From an uncultured Verrucomicrobiota bacterium (GTDB lineage Bacteria; Verrucomicrobiota; Kiritimatiellia; RFP12; UBA3636), in assembly GCA_946624575.1 (NCBI GenBank), contig CAMOSH010000009.1:1-46392 (forward strand): DNA of 46,392 nt, written 5' to 3'. The translations under genes were made by a program, and so were the position numbers. Numbering within the stretch: the stretch's first letter is position 1; every line of letters starts with the position of its first letter. The notes beneath the pieces are model-generated. The model made no database searches. It was not told the origin of the DNA and saw only the letters and a list, made by a program, of their open reading frames with translations. This document shows positions 1 to 8,773 of the stretch, in pieces.

Positions 1-202
<202 letters not shown>

Positions 203-1219
203 ATGCACTTTCGAATGAAAAGACTTTTCTGGCTGCTGGTCCTGCTGCTGCTCGCGCTCTACGCAGGAGCGCATTTCGCGATCCGCCATGCACGCGTCAG
301 AGACATGGCGCTGCGCCGCCTTTCCGAGGCCACGGGCTACCGCGCCGAGGCGTCAGCGCTGCGCTTCACGCCGTGTCTCGCCCTGTCGGCCGAGAATTTC
401 CGGCTGTCCGACGCCTCCGGCGCGGTCTTTTCGGCGCCGTGGATACGCATCGGCCGCTCCTGCCGCGGCTGGCGCGTCCGCGCGGTCCGCTCGACTTTCC
501 GCGCGGTGCGGGGCGCCGGCGACGGGCTTTGGATCCCGTCACAGGCGACCGGAGCCGAAACCTGCCCCGGAGCTTGCGTCTTTCCGCGGATTTCAACGGC
601 TTTCGGCAAATTGCATTTCGACGTTTCAGACGCGGTTTTCACGTTTGACTCCGGCGATTGCACCAGGACTTTCGCCGGTGTCGCCTGGACGCGCCTGCCA
701 GTGCGAATCCCCGGGCATGGCGACGTGGTGCAAAACCGCCTGACATGGGCCAAAGGACCCATGACTTCGTCAGAAGACGCCGAAATCGCCGTTGGCGGCT
801 CCGACGAATGGTACGAACTGGACGGCTCCGTCGCTCGCTTCGAGAAGACCCTTCAAAAGACCCCAGCGGAACAAGCCGCGCACGCTTCGCCCGCAGAGCC
901 GGATGCCGCGCCCGCAGCACCTGCCGCGCCCGCTACTCAGGAAGTAGCGCCGGAAGTAGCGCCGGAAGTAGCGCCGGAAGTAGCGCCGGAAGCAGCGCCT
1001 GAAGCACCCGTTCCACCTGCCGCGCCCGCTACGCCTGAAGCAGTTCCTGAAGCACCCGTCCTGCCAGCCGCGACGGAAATCGCGCCTGAAGCAACGCCCG
1101 CCGCACCCGCCCCACCTGCCGCGCCTGCTACCACGGAAGTAGCGCCCGCTACGCCTGAAGCACCAGTCCCACCCGCCACACCCGCAGCGCCAGCCGCCCA
1201 GGAGGAATCCGCGCAATGA
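203..1219 (+). CDS. AsmA-like membrane-anchored protein with Pro/Ala-rich tail
   Basis: A 338-residue protein. A positively charged start is followed by one membrane segment at about residues 8-27 (rich in LLVLLLLALY). Residues ~30-220 then resemble the start of AsmA-type envelope proteins, where the anchor is followed by a segment mapping a sugar-like beta fold (for example SALRFTPCLALSAENFRLSD). The last ~110 residues are a Pro/Ala/Glu-rich low-complexity tail that could span the periplasm. The stop overlaps kdsB by 4 bases (ATGA), so the gene is translationally coupled to KDO synthesis and an outer-membrane role is plausible. The AsmA relationship is inferred from pattern only; the function is unknown. 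The start ATG at 203 follows GAGAAAACGAACC, a weak ribosome site. Confidence 0.65.
   Translation: MHFRMKRLFWLLVLLLLALYAGAHFAIRHARVRDMALRRLSEATGYRAEASALRFTPCLALSAENFRLSDASGAVFSAPWIRIGRSCRGWRVRAVRSTFRAVRGAGDGLWIPSQATGAETCPGACVFPRISTAFGKLHFDVSDAVFTFDSGDCTRTFAGVAWTRLPVRIPGHGDVVQNRLTWAKGPMTSSEDAEIAVGGSDEWYELDGSVARFEKTLQKTPAEQAAHASPAEPDAAPAAPAAPATQEVAPEVAPEVAPEVAPEAAPEAPVPPAAPATPEAVPEAPVLPAATEIAPEATPAAPAPPAAPATTEVAPATPEAPVPPATPAAPAAQEESAQ
941..1000 (+). repeat. 12-bp in-frame tandem repeat
   Basis: The unit GAAGTAGCGCCG occurs four times perfectly at 941-988, followed by a diverged copy at 989-1000. The period is a multiple of three, so copy-number change would only lengthen or shorten the Pro/Ala-rich tail (repeated E-V-A-P) of the overlapping protein. 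Confidence 0.85.
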
Positions 1220-1968
1220 GAACAATTGGCGTAATTCCTTCGCGCTACGGCTCGTCTCGTTTTCCCGGCAAGAGCCTGGCGCCGATTTGCGGCAAGCCGC
1301 TCGTGAGCTGGGTGGCCCGGGCCTGCCTGAAGGCGCGCGCCCTGGACGACGTTATCGTCGCCACTGACGACGAGCGCATAGCGGCCGCGGCGTCCGCCGC
1401 CGGCGTCCGCGCGGTCATGACCGACCCTGACCTGCCCAGCGGAACCGATCGCGTCGCGGCGGCGGCCGCCGCCGCTCCCGACGACATCGTCGTCAACATC
1501 CAGGGCGACGAGCCTCTGATCGACCCGGCTCTCATCGACTCCGTGGCGCTGAAGCTTCGCGACGACGCTTCCGGACGCTTTCAAATGGCCACCGCCTGCG
1601 CCCCGGTGCGCACTGTCGAGGAACTGGCCGCTCCAAGCGTCGTGAAGGTGGTGCTCGACCGCGACGACGCAGCACTGTATTTTTCGCGCCACCCCATTCC
1701 CTTCAGCCGCGACGCGGCGCCCGACCCTTCGTCCGGCCTGTGGCTTCGCCATGTCGGGATCTACGCTTACCGCGGAGATTTTCTCGCGCGGTTCGTGGCC
1801 GAGCCTCCATGCGTCCTGGAACAGACCGAAAAGCTCGAACAGCTGCGGGCCATGTGGCTTGGCGGGCGCATCGCCGTGGTGCGCGCCGCCGAACTCGGCG
1901 TCGGTGTCGACAGACCGGAGGACGTGCCGGTCGTGGAGGCGATCATGCGCGAAAGGGGGCTCGCATGA
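1216..1968 (+). CDS. kdsB: 3-deoxy-manno-octulosonate cytidylyltransferase
   Basis: Activates KDO with CTP to CMP-KDO for the inner core of LPS; a cytosolic enzyme. The 250-residue length is normal for KdsB. The N-terminal nucleotide-binding motif IPSRYGSSRFPGK (residues ~7-19) is intact. So are the metal-binding NIQGDEPLI motif near residue 95 and the downstream FSRHPIPFSR and HVGIYAYR motifs. It starts inside the stop of the upstream AsmA-like gene (ATGA) and its own stop overlaps the start of kdsA by 4 bases, so the two consecutive KDO steps are made from one message. Nothing looks broken. Confidence 0.97.
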   Translation: MRTIGVIPSRYGSSRFPGKSLAPICGKPLVSWVARACLKARALDDVIVATDDERIAAAASAAGVRAVMTDPDLPSGTDRVAAAAAAAPDDIVVNIQGDEPLIDPALIDSVALKLRDDASGRFQMATACAPVRTVEELAAPSVVKVVLDRDDAALYFSRHPIPFSRDAAPDPSSGLWLRHVGIYAYRGDFLARFVAEPPCVLEQTEKLEQLRAMWLGGRIAVVRAAELGVGVDRPEDVPVVEAIMRERGLA

Positions 1969-2885
1969 GCAAGGACGCCGCGCCCGGCGCAGCCCAGGGC
2001 GGAAACGGCGGCCGCGAACCGTCCGCCGCGGCGGCGCGGCGGGTTCGCGTCGTCACCGCCTGCGGTCCACGCCATTCGGTCTCCTGGGGTCCGGGCCGCC
2101 CTCTTGCATTCATGGCCGGACCTTGCGTGATAGAATCGCGCGAACACTGCCTCAAGCTCGCGCGCGCCCTCGCCGCCCTCGCGGAACGGTCCGGTCTGCA
2201 AATCGCGTTCAAGGCGTCGTTCGACAAGGCGAACCGCTCCTCGCTGCGCTCGTATCGCGGACCAGGGCTTGAACGAGGTCTAGAAATCCTGTCCGAGGTG
2301 CGCGGCGAGACTGGACTGCCAGTCGTCACGGACATCCACGAGCCGAACCAGGCCGGAATCGCCGCCGCCGCCGGAATCGACATCTTGCAGATTCCGGCCT
2401 TCCTGTGCCGGCAGACCGACCTGCTACTCGCGGCCGGCGAGACGGGGCGCGTCGTCAACGTGAAGAAAATGCAATGCCTTTCCCCGGAGGCCATGGGCGA
2501 AGTCGTCCGGAAGCTCGAAAGCACGGGCAACCGGAACATTCTCCTCACGGAACGCGGCGAGAGTTTCGGATACGGGAACCTCGTGGCCGACATGCGCAAC
2601 CTGATGGTCATGCGATCGTTCGGGTACCCTGTCGTCTTCGACGCCACGCACAGCGTCCAGCGCCCCGGGGCGCTCGGAGCTTCCTCCGGCGGCGACTCCA
2701 AGTGGGCTCCGGCGCTCGCGCGCGCCGCCGTTGCCACCGGAGCGTGCGACGGCGTTTTCCTCGAAACTCACGAACGACCAGAAAGAGCGCTCTCCGACGG
2801 ACCGAACTGCATCCGGTTCAACAAGGTGGGTTCGCTACTCGGGCAGCTCGTCTCGATCGACGAACTAGTGGGACGCAGGCCATGA
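1965..2885 (+). CDS. kdsA: 3-deoxy-8-phosphooctulonate synthase (KDO-8-P synthase)
   Basis: Condenses arabinose 5-phosphate with phosphoenolpyruvate to KDO-8-P. A 306-residue protein starting at the ATG that overlaps the kdsB stop. It carries about 45 extra N-terminal residues, Gly/Ala-rich, ahead of the usual start. Seen motifs are FMAGPCVIES, FKASFDKANRSS, VTDIHE, QIPAFLCRQTDLL, VNVKKMQCLSPE, DATHSVQ, and FLETHE before SDGPN. The Cys in AGPC, with the His, Glu and Asp of the last motifs, is the ligand set of metal-dependent KdsA (Aquifex type); the E. coli metal-independent type has Asn at that place. The stop overlaps pyrD by 4 bases. Confidence 0.96.
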   Translation: MSKDAAPGAAQGGNGGREPSAAAARRVRVVTACGPRHSVSWGPGRPLAFMAGPCVIESREHCLKLARALAALAERSGLQIAFKASFDKANRSSLRSYRGPGLERGLEILSEVRGETGLPVVTDIHEPNQAGIAAAAGIDILQIPAFLCRQTDLLLAAGETGRVVNVKKMQCLSPEAMGEVVRKLESTGNRNILLTERGESFGYGNLVADMRNLMVMRSFGYPVVFDATHSVQRPGALGASSGGDSKWAPALARAAVATGACDGVFLETHERPERALSDGPNCIRFNKVGSLLGQLVSIDELVGRRP

Positions 2886-3790
2886 GCATCGATCTTGCGG
2901 TGAATGTCGGCGGCCTGAAAATGGCCAATCCGGTCACAGTCGCGTCCGGAACGTACGGATACGGGCGCGAATACGCGGAGGAAATCGACCTGCGACTCCT
3001 TGGCGCCGTCACGTGCAAGGGAATATGCCTGGAAGCGGCGCCCGGCAACGAGCAGCCGCGCATCGCCGAGGTGAGGGCCGGGCTGCTCAACGCGATCGGG
3101 CTTCAGGGACCGGGAGTCAGGGCTTTCGTCCGCGACGCGCTTCCGTTTCTGGCCAAGCTTGGAGTTCCGGCAATCTGCAATGTATGGGGCAAGTCCGTCG
3201 GGGAATACGCCGAAGTCTCGCGCATCCTCTCTGACGCTGAAGGATGCTCCGCCATCGAGCTGAACGTTTCCTGCCCCAACGTCCACGGCGGCGGCGCGGC
3301 GTTCGGCACCGATCCCGCGACTCTCGCCGACGTCGTGCGCGCCGCGCGCGCCGCCACGCGCCTTCCGCTTTTCGTCAAGCTCGCCCCGAACGTGCCCGAC
3401 ATCGCGGTGTTCGCCCGGACGGCCGAGGCCGAGGGTGCGGATGCGCTTTGCGTGTCAAACACTATGCCAGCGATGCTGCTGGACATAGAGCGGCGCCGCC
3501 CGTTTCTCGCCAATGTGCAGGGTGGACTCTCCGGCCCGGCGCTTCACCCGATCGCCGTCCGTCTCGTGTGGCTGGTTTCGGCGGCGGTCTCGATTCCGGT
3601 CATCGGCATGGGTGGCATCGTCACGCCTGACGACGCGATCGAATTCCTTTGCGCCGGCGCATCCGCCGTTGCGGTGGGCACCGCCAATTTCGTCGATCCC
3701 AGGACGCCGCTGCGCGTGATCGACGGCATTCGCGACTACATGGCTCGCCACGGCTTCACTGCGGTCTCGCAAATCGCGATTCCGCATTGA
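2882..3790 (+). CDS. pyrD: dihydroorotate dehydrogenase, class 1B-like catalytic subunit
   Basis: Oxidises dihydroorotate to orotate in pyrimidine synthesis, using FMN. A 302-residue protein, typical for class 1. Motifs include VASGTYGYG near the N-terminus, NAIGLQGPGV, the catalytic loop ELNVSCPNVHGGG with Cys as the base (class 1 feature), FVKLAPNV, VSNTMPAM, GGLSGPALHPIA, PVIGMGGI, and the phosphate-binding end AGASAVAVGTANF. Class 1B normally pairs with a PyrK electron-transfer subunit; none is in this window. The 4-base overlap with kdsA places a pyrimidine gene in the KDO operon. KDO activation consumes CTP, which makes the pairing plausible. Confidence 0.95.
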   Translation: MSIDLAVNVGGLKMANPVTVASGTYGYGREYAEEIDLRLLGAVTCKGICLEAAPGNEQPRIAEVRAGLLNAIGLQGPGVRAFVRDALPFLAKLGVPAICNVWGKSVGEYAEVSRILSDAEGCSAIELNVSCPNVHGGGAAFGTDPATLADVVRAARAATRLPLFVKLAPNVPDIAVFARTAEAEGADALCVSNTMPAMLLDIERRRPFLANVQGGLSGPALHPIAVRLVWLVSAAVSIPVIGMGGIVTPDDAIEFLCAGASAVAVGTANFVDPRTPLRVIDGIRDYMARHGFTAVSQIAIPH

Positions 3791-3837
3791 AGCGAGCTTG
3801 AAGCGCAGTCGAGCGCGGCGTCCGAAGTCGGCAAATC

Positions 3838-3871
3838 GCGCGGGCCGGGGCCTGAATCCGCCGGCCAGCGC
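3838..3871. terminator. possible bidirectional hairpin terminator
   Basis: Between the convergent ends of pyrD and argS, an 11-base arm at 3838-3848 (GCGCGGGCCGG) pairs with 3861-3871 (CCGGCCAGCGC), 10 of 11 positions matching, with a 12-base loop. There is no clear U-run on either side, so termination is inferred mainly from position. The hairpin touches the argS stop codon. Confidence 0.4.
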
Positions 3872-5715
3872 TACATCCGGTCGGGGGCGTCGATTCCAAG
3901 CAACGCGAGGCCGCGCTTGAGCGTGGCGGCCACGGCCGCGCACAACCGCGCCCTGCCGTTGCGAATGCCGGGATCTTCCGCCTTCAGCACGGGAAGCCTC
4001 TGGTAGAAGGCGCTGTAGTCCTGCGCCAGCCCGTAGAGGAAATCCGCCAGCAGCGAAGGCTTGCACTTGGCGGCGGCGGCCCCGACGGCGTCGGGGTACG
4101 CGACAAGCCTGCGCAGGAGCCGCCGCTCAACGTCGTCGGTCGGAAGAAACTCGGCGTTGGCACGGTCTTCGCCGGGAAAAGCGGCGTCGAACTTCGCCAG
4201 GAGCGAGCGGATGCGCGCGTGGGCATACTGCAGATACGGTCCGGAATTGCCCTGAAGCGCGAAAACGGCCTCCCAGGAAAAACGTATCGTCGTGGCGGGA
4301 TCCGTCGCCAGGTCCGAATACTTCACGGCCCCGACGCCAATCTTCTCGGCAAGCGCGCCGGCGGCTGCGGCGTCCAGCTCCGGGTTCTTCTCCCGGACTA
4401 TCTCCAGGGCGCGCGCGTGGGCCTCGTCGAGCAGCTCCTTGAGCTTCGGCATGCCGCCCTGGCGCGTGGAGAACGGATGCCCGTCCTTGTCGGTGATGGT
4501 GCCGAAAGCGACGTGGACGAGTTCCGTCCCGGAAGGAACGAGCCCGAGCTTTTCGCTCACCAGGTACAGCTGCTTGAAATGCGGAATCTGGCGGTCGTCG
4601 GTCACGATCACGATTTTTTCCGGCGCGTACTCGCGGACGCGCGTGTCCATCGTCGCCAGGTCGGTCGTGTTGTAGTTGTAGCCGCCGTCCTCCTTGCGGA
4701 CGATGAAAATCCATTTGCCGTCCTCGCGCGCCGCGCTTTCGGCGTCCCCGCCGGCGAGGGCGGCGTCCACGGCAGCGCGGGACTGCTCGGCGAGCGCGGG
4801 ATCGAGTTCGCGGACGTCCACGACGATTGCGCCGCGGCTTTCCTTGGCGAGCCCCGCCTTTTCGAGGCGTTCCACGATGCCGGGAAGCTGCGGCTGGTAC
4901 CAGCTTTCGCCGCGTGTTGTGTCGAAGGAGATTCCAAGCCGTTGGTAGATTTCGTCGAACGTATGCTGCGACATCCGGATGAAATCCTGCCACAGCGCGC
5001 GGTTTTCGGGGTCGCCCTGCTGGAGCTTGACGGTTTCCAGGCGGCACGCCTCCATCCAGGCGGGGTCGGCCTTGGCGCGCGCGTAGCTTTCCTTGTAGAT
5101 ACGTTCGAGTTCGGGCACGGGATCGCGCGCGATTGCGTCCTTGTCTGCAAATTCGCGCCAGCCCTTGATGATAATGCCGAACTGGGTGCCCCAGTCGCCG
5201 ATGTGGTTGTCGCCGACAACGCGATAGCCCTGCGCCTTGAAAATCCCGACGAGCGCCCCGCCAATCACGGTGGAGCGGATGTGGCCGATGTGCATCGACT
5301 TGGCCACGTTCGGACTCGAATAGTCGAGTACCACTGTTTTCCCGGCGCCGGTCTGCGGGACGCCGCCGTTCACGGCGTCCTCGGCCGTCGCGAACGCGCG
5401 TTCCGCGAGAGCTTCCGGCTTGAGCGTGAGATTGAGGTATCCGGGACCAGCGACTTCGATTTTCTCCAGAATCCCGGGCAGCGGCAGCGCCGTGGCGGCC
5501 TTTTCGGCCACGGCGCGCGGCGGCATGTGCAGGCTGCGCGCGAGCTGAAGCGCGTCGGAACACTGCCAGTCGCCAAAGCCGGGCTTTGCGCTGGGAGTCA
5601 CGCGGCCGGCGGCCGCCGCTTCCGGCGAGTCGGGAAACGCCGCGCAAAAGCGCTCGCGGAGAAGAGCCGAAAGTTCGGTGGAAAGTGTCGTGATTGTCGA
5701 TGTCATCGAAAACAT
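3871..5715 (-). CDS. argS: arginyl-tRNA synthetase
   Basis: Charges tRNA-Arg in the cytosol. A 614-residue class I synthetase of normal length. The N-terminal Add1-type domain contains FGDWQCSDALQLAR. The catalytic signature is AKSMHIGHIRST (HIGH) at about residues 134-145. The family's degenerate KMSK counterpart is FSTRQGG near residue 417. The C-terminal DALR anticodon-binding domain starts around YLQYAHARIRSLLAKF. It follows the lptG-like gene by 28 bases on the same strand. Two in-frame ATG starts exist (5715 and 5706); the first is used here and the second is equally possible. Confidence 0.97.
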   Translation of the reverse strand: MFSMTSTITTLSTELSALLRERFCAAFPDSPEAAAAGRVTPSAKPGFGDWQCSDALQLARSLHMPPRAVAEKAATALPLPGILEKIEVAGPGYLNLTLKPEALAERAFATAEDAVNGGVPQTGAGKTVVLDYSSPNVAKSMHIGHIRSTVIGGALVGIFKAQGYRVVGDNHIGDWGTQFGIIIKGWREFADKDAIARDPVPELERIYKESYARAKADPAWMEACRLETVKLQQGDPENRALWQDFIRMSQHTFDEIYQRLGISFDTTRGESWYQPQLPGIVERLEKAGLAKESRGAIVVDVRELDPALAEQSRAAVDAALAGGDAESAAREDGKWIFIVRKEDGGYNYNTTDLATMDTRVREYAPEKIVIVTDDRQIPHFKQLYLVSEKLGLVPSGTELVHVAFGTITDKDGHPFSTRQGGMPKLKELLDEAHARALEIVREKNPELDAAAAGALAEKIGVGAVKYSDLATDPATTIRFSWEAVFALQGNSGPYLQYAHARIRSLLAKFDAAFPGEDRANAEFLPTDDVERRLLRRLVAYPDAVGAAAAKCKPSLLADFLYGLAQDYSAFYQRLPVLKAEDPGIRNGRARLCAAVAATLKRGLALLGIDAPDRM

Positions 5716-5743
5716 GCTGAAAACTTAACCTGAAAAAATTGTC

Positions 5744-6868
5744 TTACGTAAGCCGCCGGTACAAAACCATTCCTACCGCCAGGAACGCCGCGTTCGGAAG
5801 AAACGCGGCGGTGGCCGGCGGCACCCAGGAATGCTGCCCGCAATATGTCAACGCCAGTGTCACGGCGTAAAAACCGAAGAAAGTCCCAATCGCGGTCGCG
5901 ACCCCCTTGAATACGCTTTGCCGCCCGGTGGAAATCCCAGTGGGTATTGAAAAGAGCGTGATAACGAGACAAGTCCACGGCGAAGCGAGCCGGAACCAGA
6001 AGTCGAACCAGCGTTCCGATTCCGTCGAGGGCGAGCCGCCGCTCGGACGCAACACCCGCCACATGTCGGCTGCGGAAAGAAAGTCCCATTTGCGCGCGGC
6101 GGCGAGCATCTCCGCCGGCGTTTCCGGGAATTCTGGAAAGGGCATCGATTTCGGCAGCGGCGCCGTCTGGATCGCGGTGGCAGGAAGCTCCTCGCCGTCT
6201 ATGTCGTACGGTATGAGCGACGGATCGGTCAGCCACCACATGCCGTCAAGCCAGTCCGCGCGGGAGGCGCGCACGCCCCACACGTGCGCGCCGTTTTCGT
6301 CGCGCTTGATTTCCACCCCTTCCGTGAAATGCGACGCTCCTTCCAGCCCGGACATGTCCGCCTCGGCGATCGTCCAGGTGCGGTTGGCCCCGGCAGCCAG
6401 AAACACGTGGTTGCGGCGCGGAACGCTCCGCGCATCGGAAAATCCGCTTTCCTTGAGCCGCTCGGACCAGGCGCTCAATTCAGGAGTCACCCATTCCGAA
6501 AGCCCGAGCAGGGCGAGACTGATGGCGAACGCCGTCCCGAAGAACGGCAACGTCAGGCGATGAAAGGAAATGCCGCTGGCGCGCATCGCGGTCAGTTCGC
6601 TGTGCCGCGAAAGCTGCCACATCGAGTACAGCGTCGCCAGCATGCACGATGCCGGCACGAACCACGGCGAAAACTGGCATATCAGGCCGGCGTAGTACCG
6701 CAACACGTACGACCATCCGAGATCCGCGTCGAGAAAACGCGACAGGTGCCCGAAAAGGTCGAACAGGACGAATATCCCGTTGAACGCGACCAGGCACGCA
6801 ATGAGCGGTCCGAAGAACTGGCGCAGCAGATAGCGGGTGACTAGCAGCATTTTTCCGCGTGTTCGCAT
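5744..6868 (-). CDS. LptF/LptG (YjgP/YjgQ) family LPS export permease
   Basis: Inner-membrane permease of the type that, with LptB, extracts LPS and pushes it to the outer membrane. From this ATG it is about 374 residues. It has three N-terminal membrane segments (around residues 15-35, 50-72, 95-118). A large periplasmic beta-rich part follows, containing the WTIAEADMSG and WWLTDPS stretches, and then three C-terminal membrane segments. The order and spacing fit LptF/LptG. Only one family member is here, so F or G cannot be decided. Possible starts are GTG 6880, ATG 6868 and ATG 6850; the last directly precedes the conserved RYLLRQF. A promoter lies at 6955-6982 and argS follows 28 bases after the stop. 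Confidence 0.88.
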   Translation of the reverse strand: MRTRGKMLLVTRYLLRQFFGPLIACLVAFNGIFVLFDLFGHLSRFLDADLGWSYVLRYYAGLICQFSPWFVPASCMLATLYSMWQLSRHSELTAMRASGISFHRLTLPFFGTAFAISLALLGLSEWVTPELSAWSERLKESGFSDARSVPRRNHVFLAAGANRTWTIAEADMSGLEGASHFTEGVEIKRDENGAHVWGVRASRADWLDGMWWLTDPSLIPYDIDGEELPATAIQTAPLPKSMPFPEFPETPAEMLAAARKWDFLSAADMWRVLRPSGGSPSTESERWFDFWFRLASPWTCLVITLFSIPTGISTGRQSVFKGVATAIGTFFGFYAVTLALTYCGQHSWVPPATAAFLPNAAFLAVGMVLYRRLT

Positions 6869-6954
6869 TTCCGGCACCACGTCCGCCGAGGCGACGGCCT
6901 GCGGCGGACGCGTGGCGCGAAATGCGCTTCGATGGATTGCACGAGCGTCACGCT

Positions 6955-6982
6955 AGTGTATCGTCCGAAAAAAACATGGCAA
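6955..6982 (-). promoter_or_regulatory. sigma70-type promoter for lptG-like/argS
   Basis: On the minus strand, -35 TTGCCA (6977-6982), a 16-base spacer and -10 TACACT (6955-6960). Transcription would begin near 6948, about 80 bases before the lptG-like start. This is inferred from sequence match only. Confidence 0.5.
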
Positions 6983-7109
6983 TAGCCGCTGGACAGGTTT
7001 CGCCAGGCGAGGCGCTGCCAAAATGCGTAGCGGCCCTACGGTGCTTGGCAGCAACGAAGCATGGCGGAAGTTGGGCAAGGATGGTGCCATGGAGTTTGAG
7101 GACGCGACA

Positions 7110-7913
7110 CTAGAGTCCGAGCGTGCCCAGGTACTTGCGGCTGATGCCGTATTCGAGGAAGGGATCGCCAGTGGCGATCTGAGAATCCTGCTCGACGATG
7201 AAGTCCTTCACCCCGGCCTTACGGCAGGCCTTGACGAGCGTCGGCCAGTCGAGCGCACCTTCGCCGAGGGCGCGGAACTCCGGCCTGCGGCCGCCTTCCT
7301 CCGGCTGCCAGATGCCCCAGTCCTTGAGGTGAACCTGGTCCATGCGGCCGGCGACTTTCCGGATCCAGAGTTCGGGGTTGTAGCCGCCGCGCGCCACCCA
7401 GCCAAGGTCCAGTTCCGCCTGGATCGCCTTGGTACCGTCGTAGAGCATGTCCAGGAGCGTCTTTCCGCCCTTGCCGTTCTTCACGCCGAATTTCTGGAAC
7501 TCGAAGTCGTGGTTGTGGTACTGGACGATGATGCCCTCCTTGGCGAAACGCTTCGCATAGCCCTCGAATTCGCGGAAGAGCTTCTTCCAGTCGGCGAGCG
7601 TCTTCTGCTGGCTGGCGTCAAGCCAGGGAATCGCGACATAAGAAATCCCAAGGGCGCGGCAGTCGGCAACCACCTTCTTTTCATTCTCGCGAAACTGCGG
7701 CAGTCCGATGTGCGCACCGATCGGCTGGAGTCCGGCGTCGTCGCACATCTTCTTGATGTCGGACATGGGAATGTCGCCGCCAAAACCGGAAATCTGCACG
7801 TAGTCGTATCCGATTTTCTTTACGCGCTTCAGCGTCTTCGCCGCGTCTTCAGGGGTTTTCGTGAAGTTGTGGAAGCCGTACATCTGCGCGGCTACGCGAA
7901 TCTTATTGGCCAT
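7110..7913 (-). CDS. sugar phosphate isomerase/epimerase family protein (xylose isomerase-like TIM barrel)
   Basis: A 267-residue cytosolic-looking protein with no signal peptide. It fits the AP-endonuclease-2/xylose-isomerase-like superfamily, metal-dependent TIM barrels acting on sugars or inositol-like compounds. Visible barrel motifs are the N-terminal MYGFHNF, KIGYDYVQISG, PIGAHIG, ISYVAIPWL, VQYHNHDFEF (metal-binding His region), QAELDLGWV (Glu/Asp) and QVHLKDW (His/Asp), ending at FIVEQDS. The metal ligands expected at strand ends appear present, so it is probably active. The substrate cannot be read from the sequence. The ATG at 7913 has no clear ribosome site. It lies 114 bases after the HAD gene. 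Confidence 0.88.
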   Translation of the reverse strand: MANKIRVAAQMYGFHNFTKTPEDAAKTLKRVKKIGYDYVQISGFGGDIPMSDIKKMCDDAGLQPIGAHIGLPQFRENEKKVVADCRALGISYVAIPWLDASQQKTLADWKKLFREFEGYAKRFAKEGIIVQYHNHDFEFQKFGVKNGKGGKTLLDMLYDGTKAIQAELDLGWVARGGYNPELWIRKVAGRMDQVHLKDWGIWQPEEGGRRPEFRALGEGALDWPTLVKACRKAGVKDFIVEQDSQIATGDPFLEYGISRKYLGTLGL

Positions 7914-8027
7914 GACTATGGTTTTTCGTGGATTTTATTGCGCGGCGCACCACGCGCGGCGCGCGTCGATTCTCCCAGAACGCGCCACGAAATGCAACCC
8001 CGCGCGCGCGATGCCGCGCTGCCAAGG

Positions 8028-8720
8028 TCACCGCGCGACGGCCGCCAGTATCTCGGATGGCGAATCTACAATGCGGGCCCCGAACGTTTCCAGTTCCGTT
8101 CGCGGGCGGAAACCCCAGGAGCAGAGCAGCAGCGGGAGTCCCGCGGCGCGCGCGGTGTCGGCGTCCACGCCCGAGTCCCCGACGTAGAGCGCGTCCCCCG
8201 GCTCGACGCCAAGCGCCGCAAGCGCCGCAGCCGGCAATGCCGGATCGGGCTTGGGCGGCAGTCCGGCGTTGCCGCCGCGAACGACTTCGAACGCGCCCGG
8301 AAAGAAACGTTCCACCAGCGCGCGGGCCGCGTTTTCGTCCTTGTTGGTGACGACGCCGAGCTTCACTCCGCGCGCTCGAAGCGCCGCCAGCAGTTCCGCG
8401 ATTCCCGGATACGGCGCGGACCCCGCGGCAGCGTGAGCGGCGTAATGTTCGCGGAATTCAGCTAGAATGGACTCAAAGTCCGGACGCGCCGCGCCGCCGG
8501 CGACAGCGCGGGCGACAAGAAGACGCATCCCGTTGCCCACGAACGAGCGAACCTCTTCGGACGTGCGTTCGGGCTCGCCGTGCGCGCGCAGCACGGCGTT
8601 CACCGACGACGCCAGTCCCTGCAGCGTGTCAAGCAGGGTGCCGTCAAGATCGAACAGGACCGCGGCAGGAGCGCCTGCGGCGCGGACTTCGTTCGAGAAA
8701 AAAACGTTTTCCGTATTCAT
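8028..8720 (-). CDS. HAD-superfamily phosphatase, phosphoglycolate phosphatase-like
   Basis: A 230-residue soluble hydrolase. HAD motif I is LFDLDGTLLDT (residues ~20-30, two catalytic Asp). The alpha-helical cap follows with FVGNGMRLLVARAV, as in Gph and related enzymes. Motif II is VVTNKDE, motif III Lys lies in PPKPDP, and motif IV is YVGDSGVD. The best family match is Gph, which removes phosphate from 2-phosphoglycolate made during DNA repair. Several sugar-phosphate and PPi phosphatases look the same, so no symbol is given. It lies 53 bases after the glycosyltransferase on the same strand. Confidence 0.88.
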   Translation of the reverse strand: MNTENVFFSNEVRAAGAPAAVLFDLDGTLLDTLQGLASSVNAVLRAHGEPERTSEEVRSFVGNGMRLLVARAVAGGAARPDFESILAEFREHYAAHAAAGSAPYPGIAELLAALRARGVKLGVVTNKDENAARALVERFFPGAFEVVRGGNAGLPPKPDPALPAAALAALGVEPGDALYVGDSGVDADTARAAGLPLLLCSWGFRPRTELETFGARIVDSPSEILAAVAR

Positions 8721-8773
8721 CTTTGAATCGCCGGACTCGCATTATGAAAGGCGTGACCACCACGCGCGCCGCG

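Noticed and set aside
4219-5733. 504-codon open frame opposite argS
   Set aside because: argS is complete with HIGH and DALR motifs on the minus strand; the plus frame has no recognisable motif.
7023-8465. 480-codon open frame opposite the isomerase-like and HAD genes
   Set aside because: It spans two real genes and their gap and shows only antisense composition.
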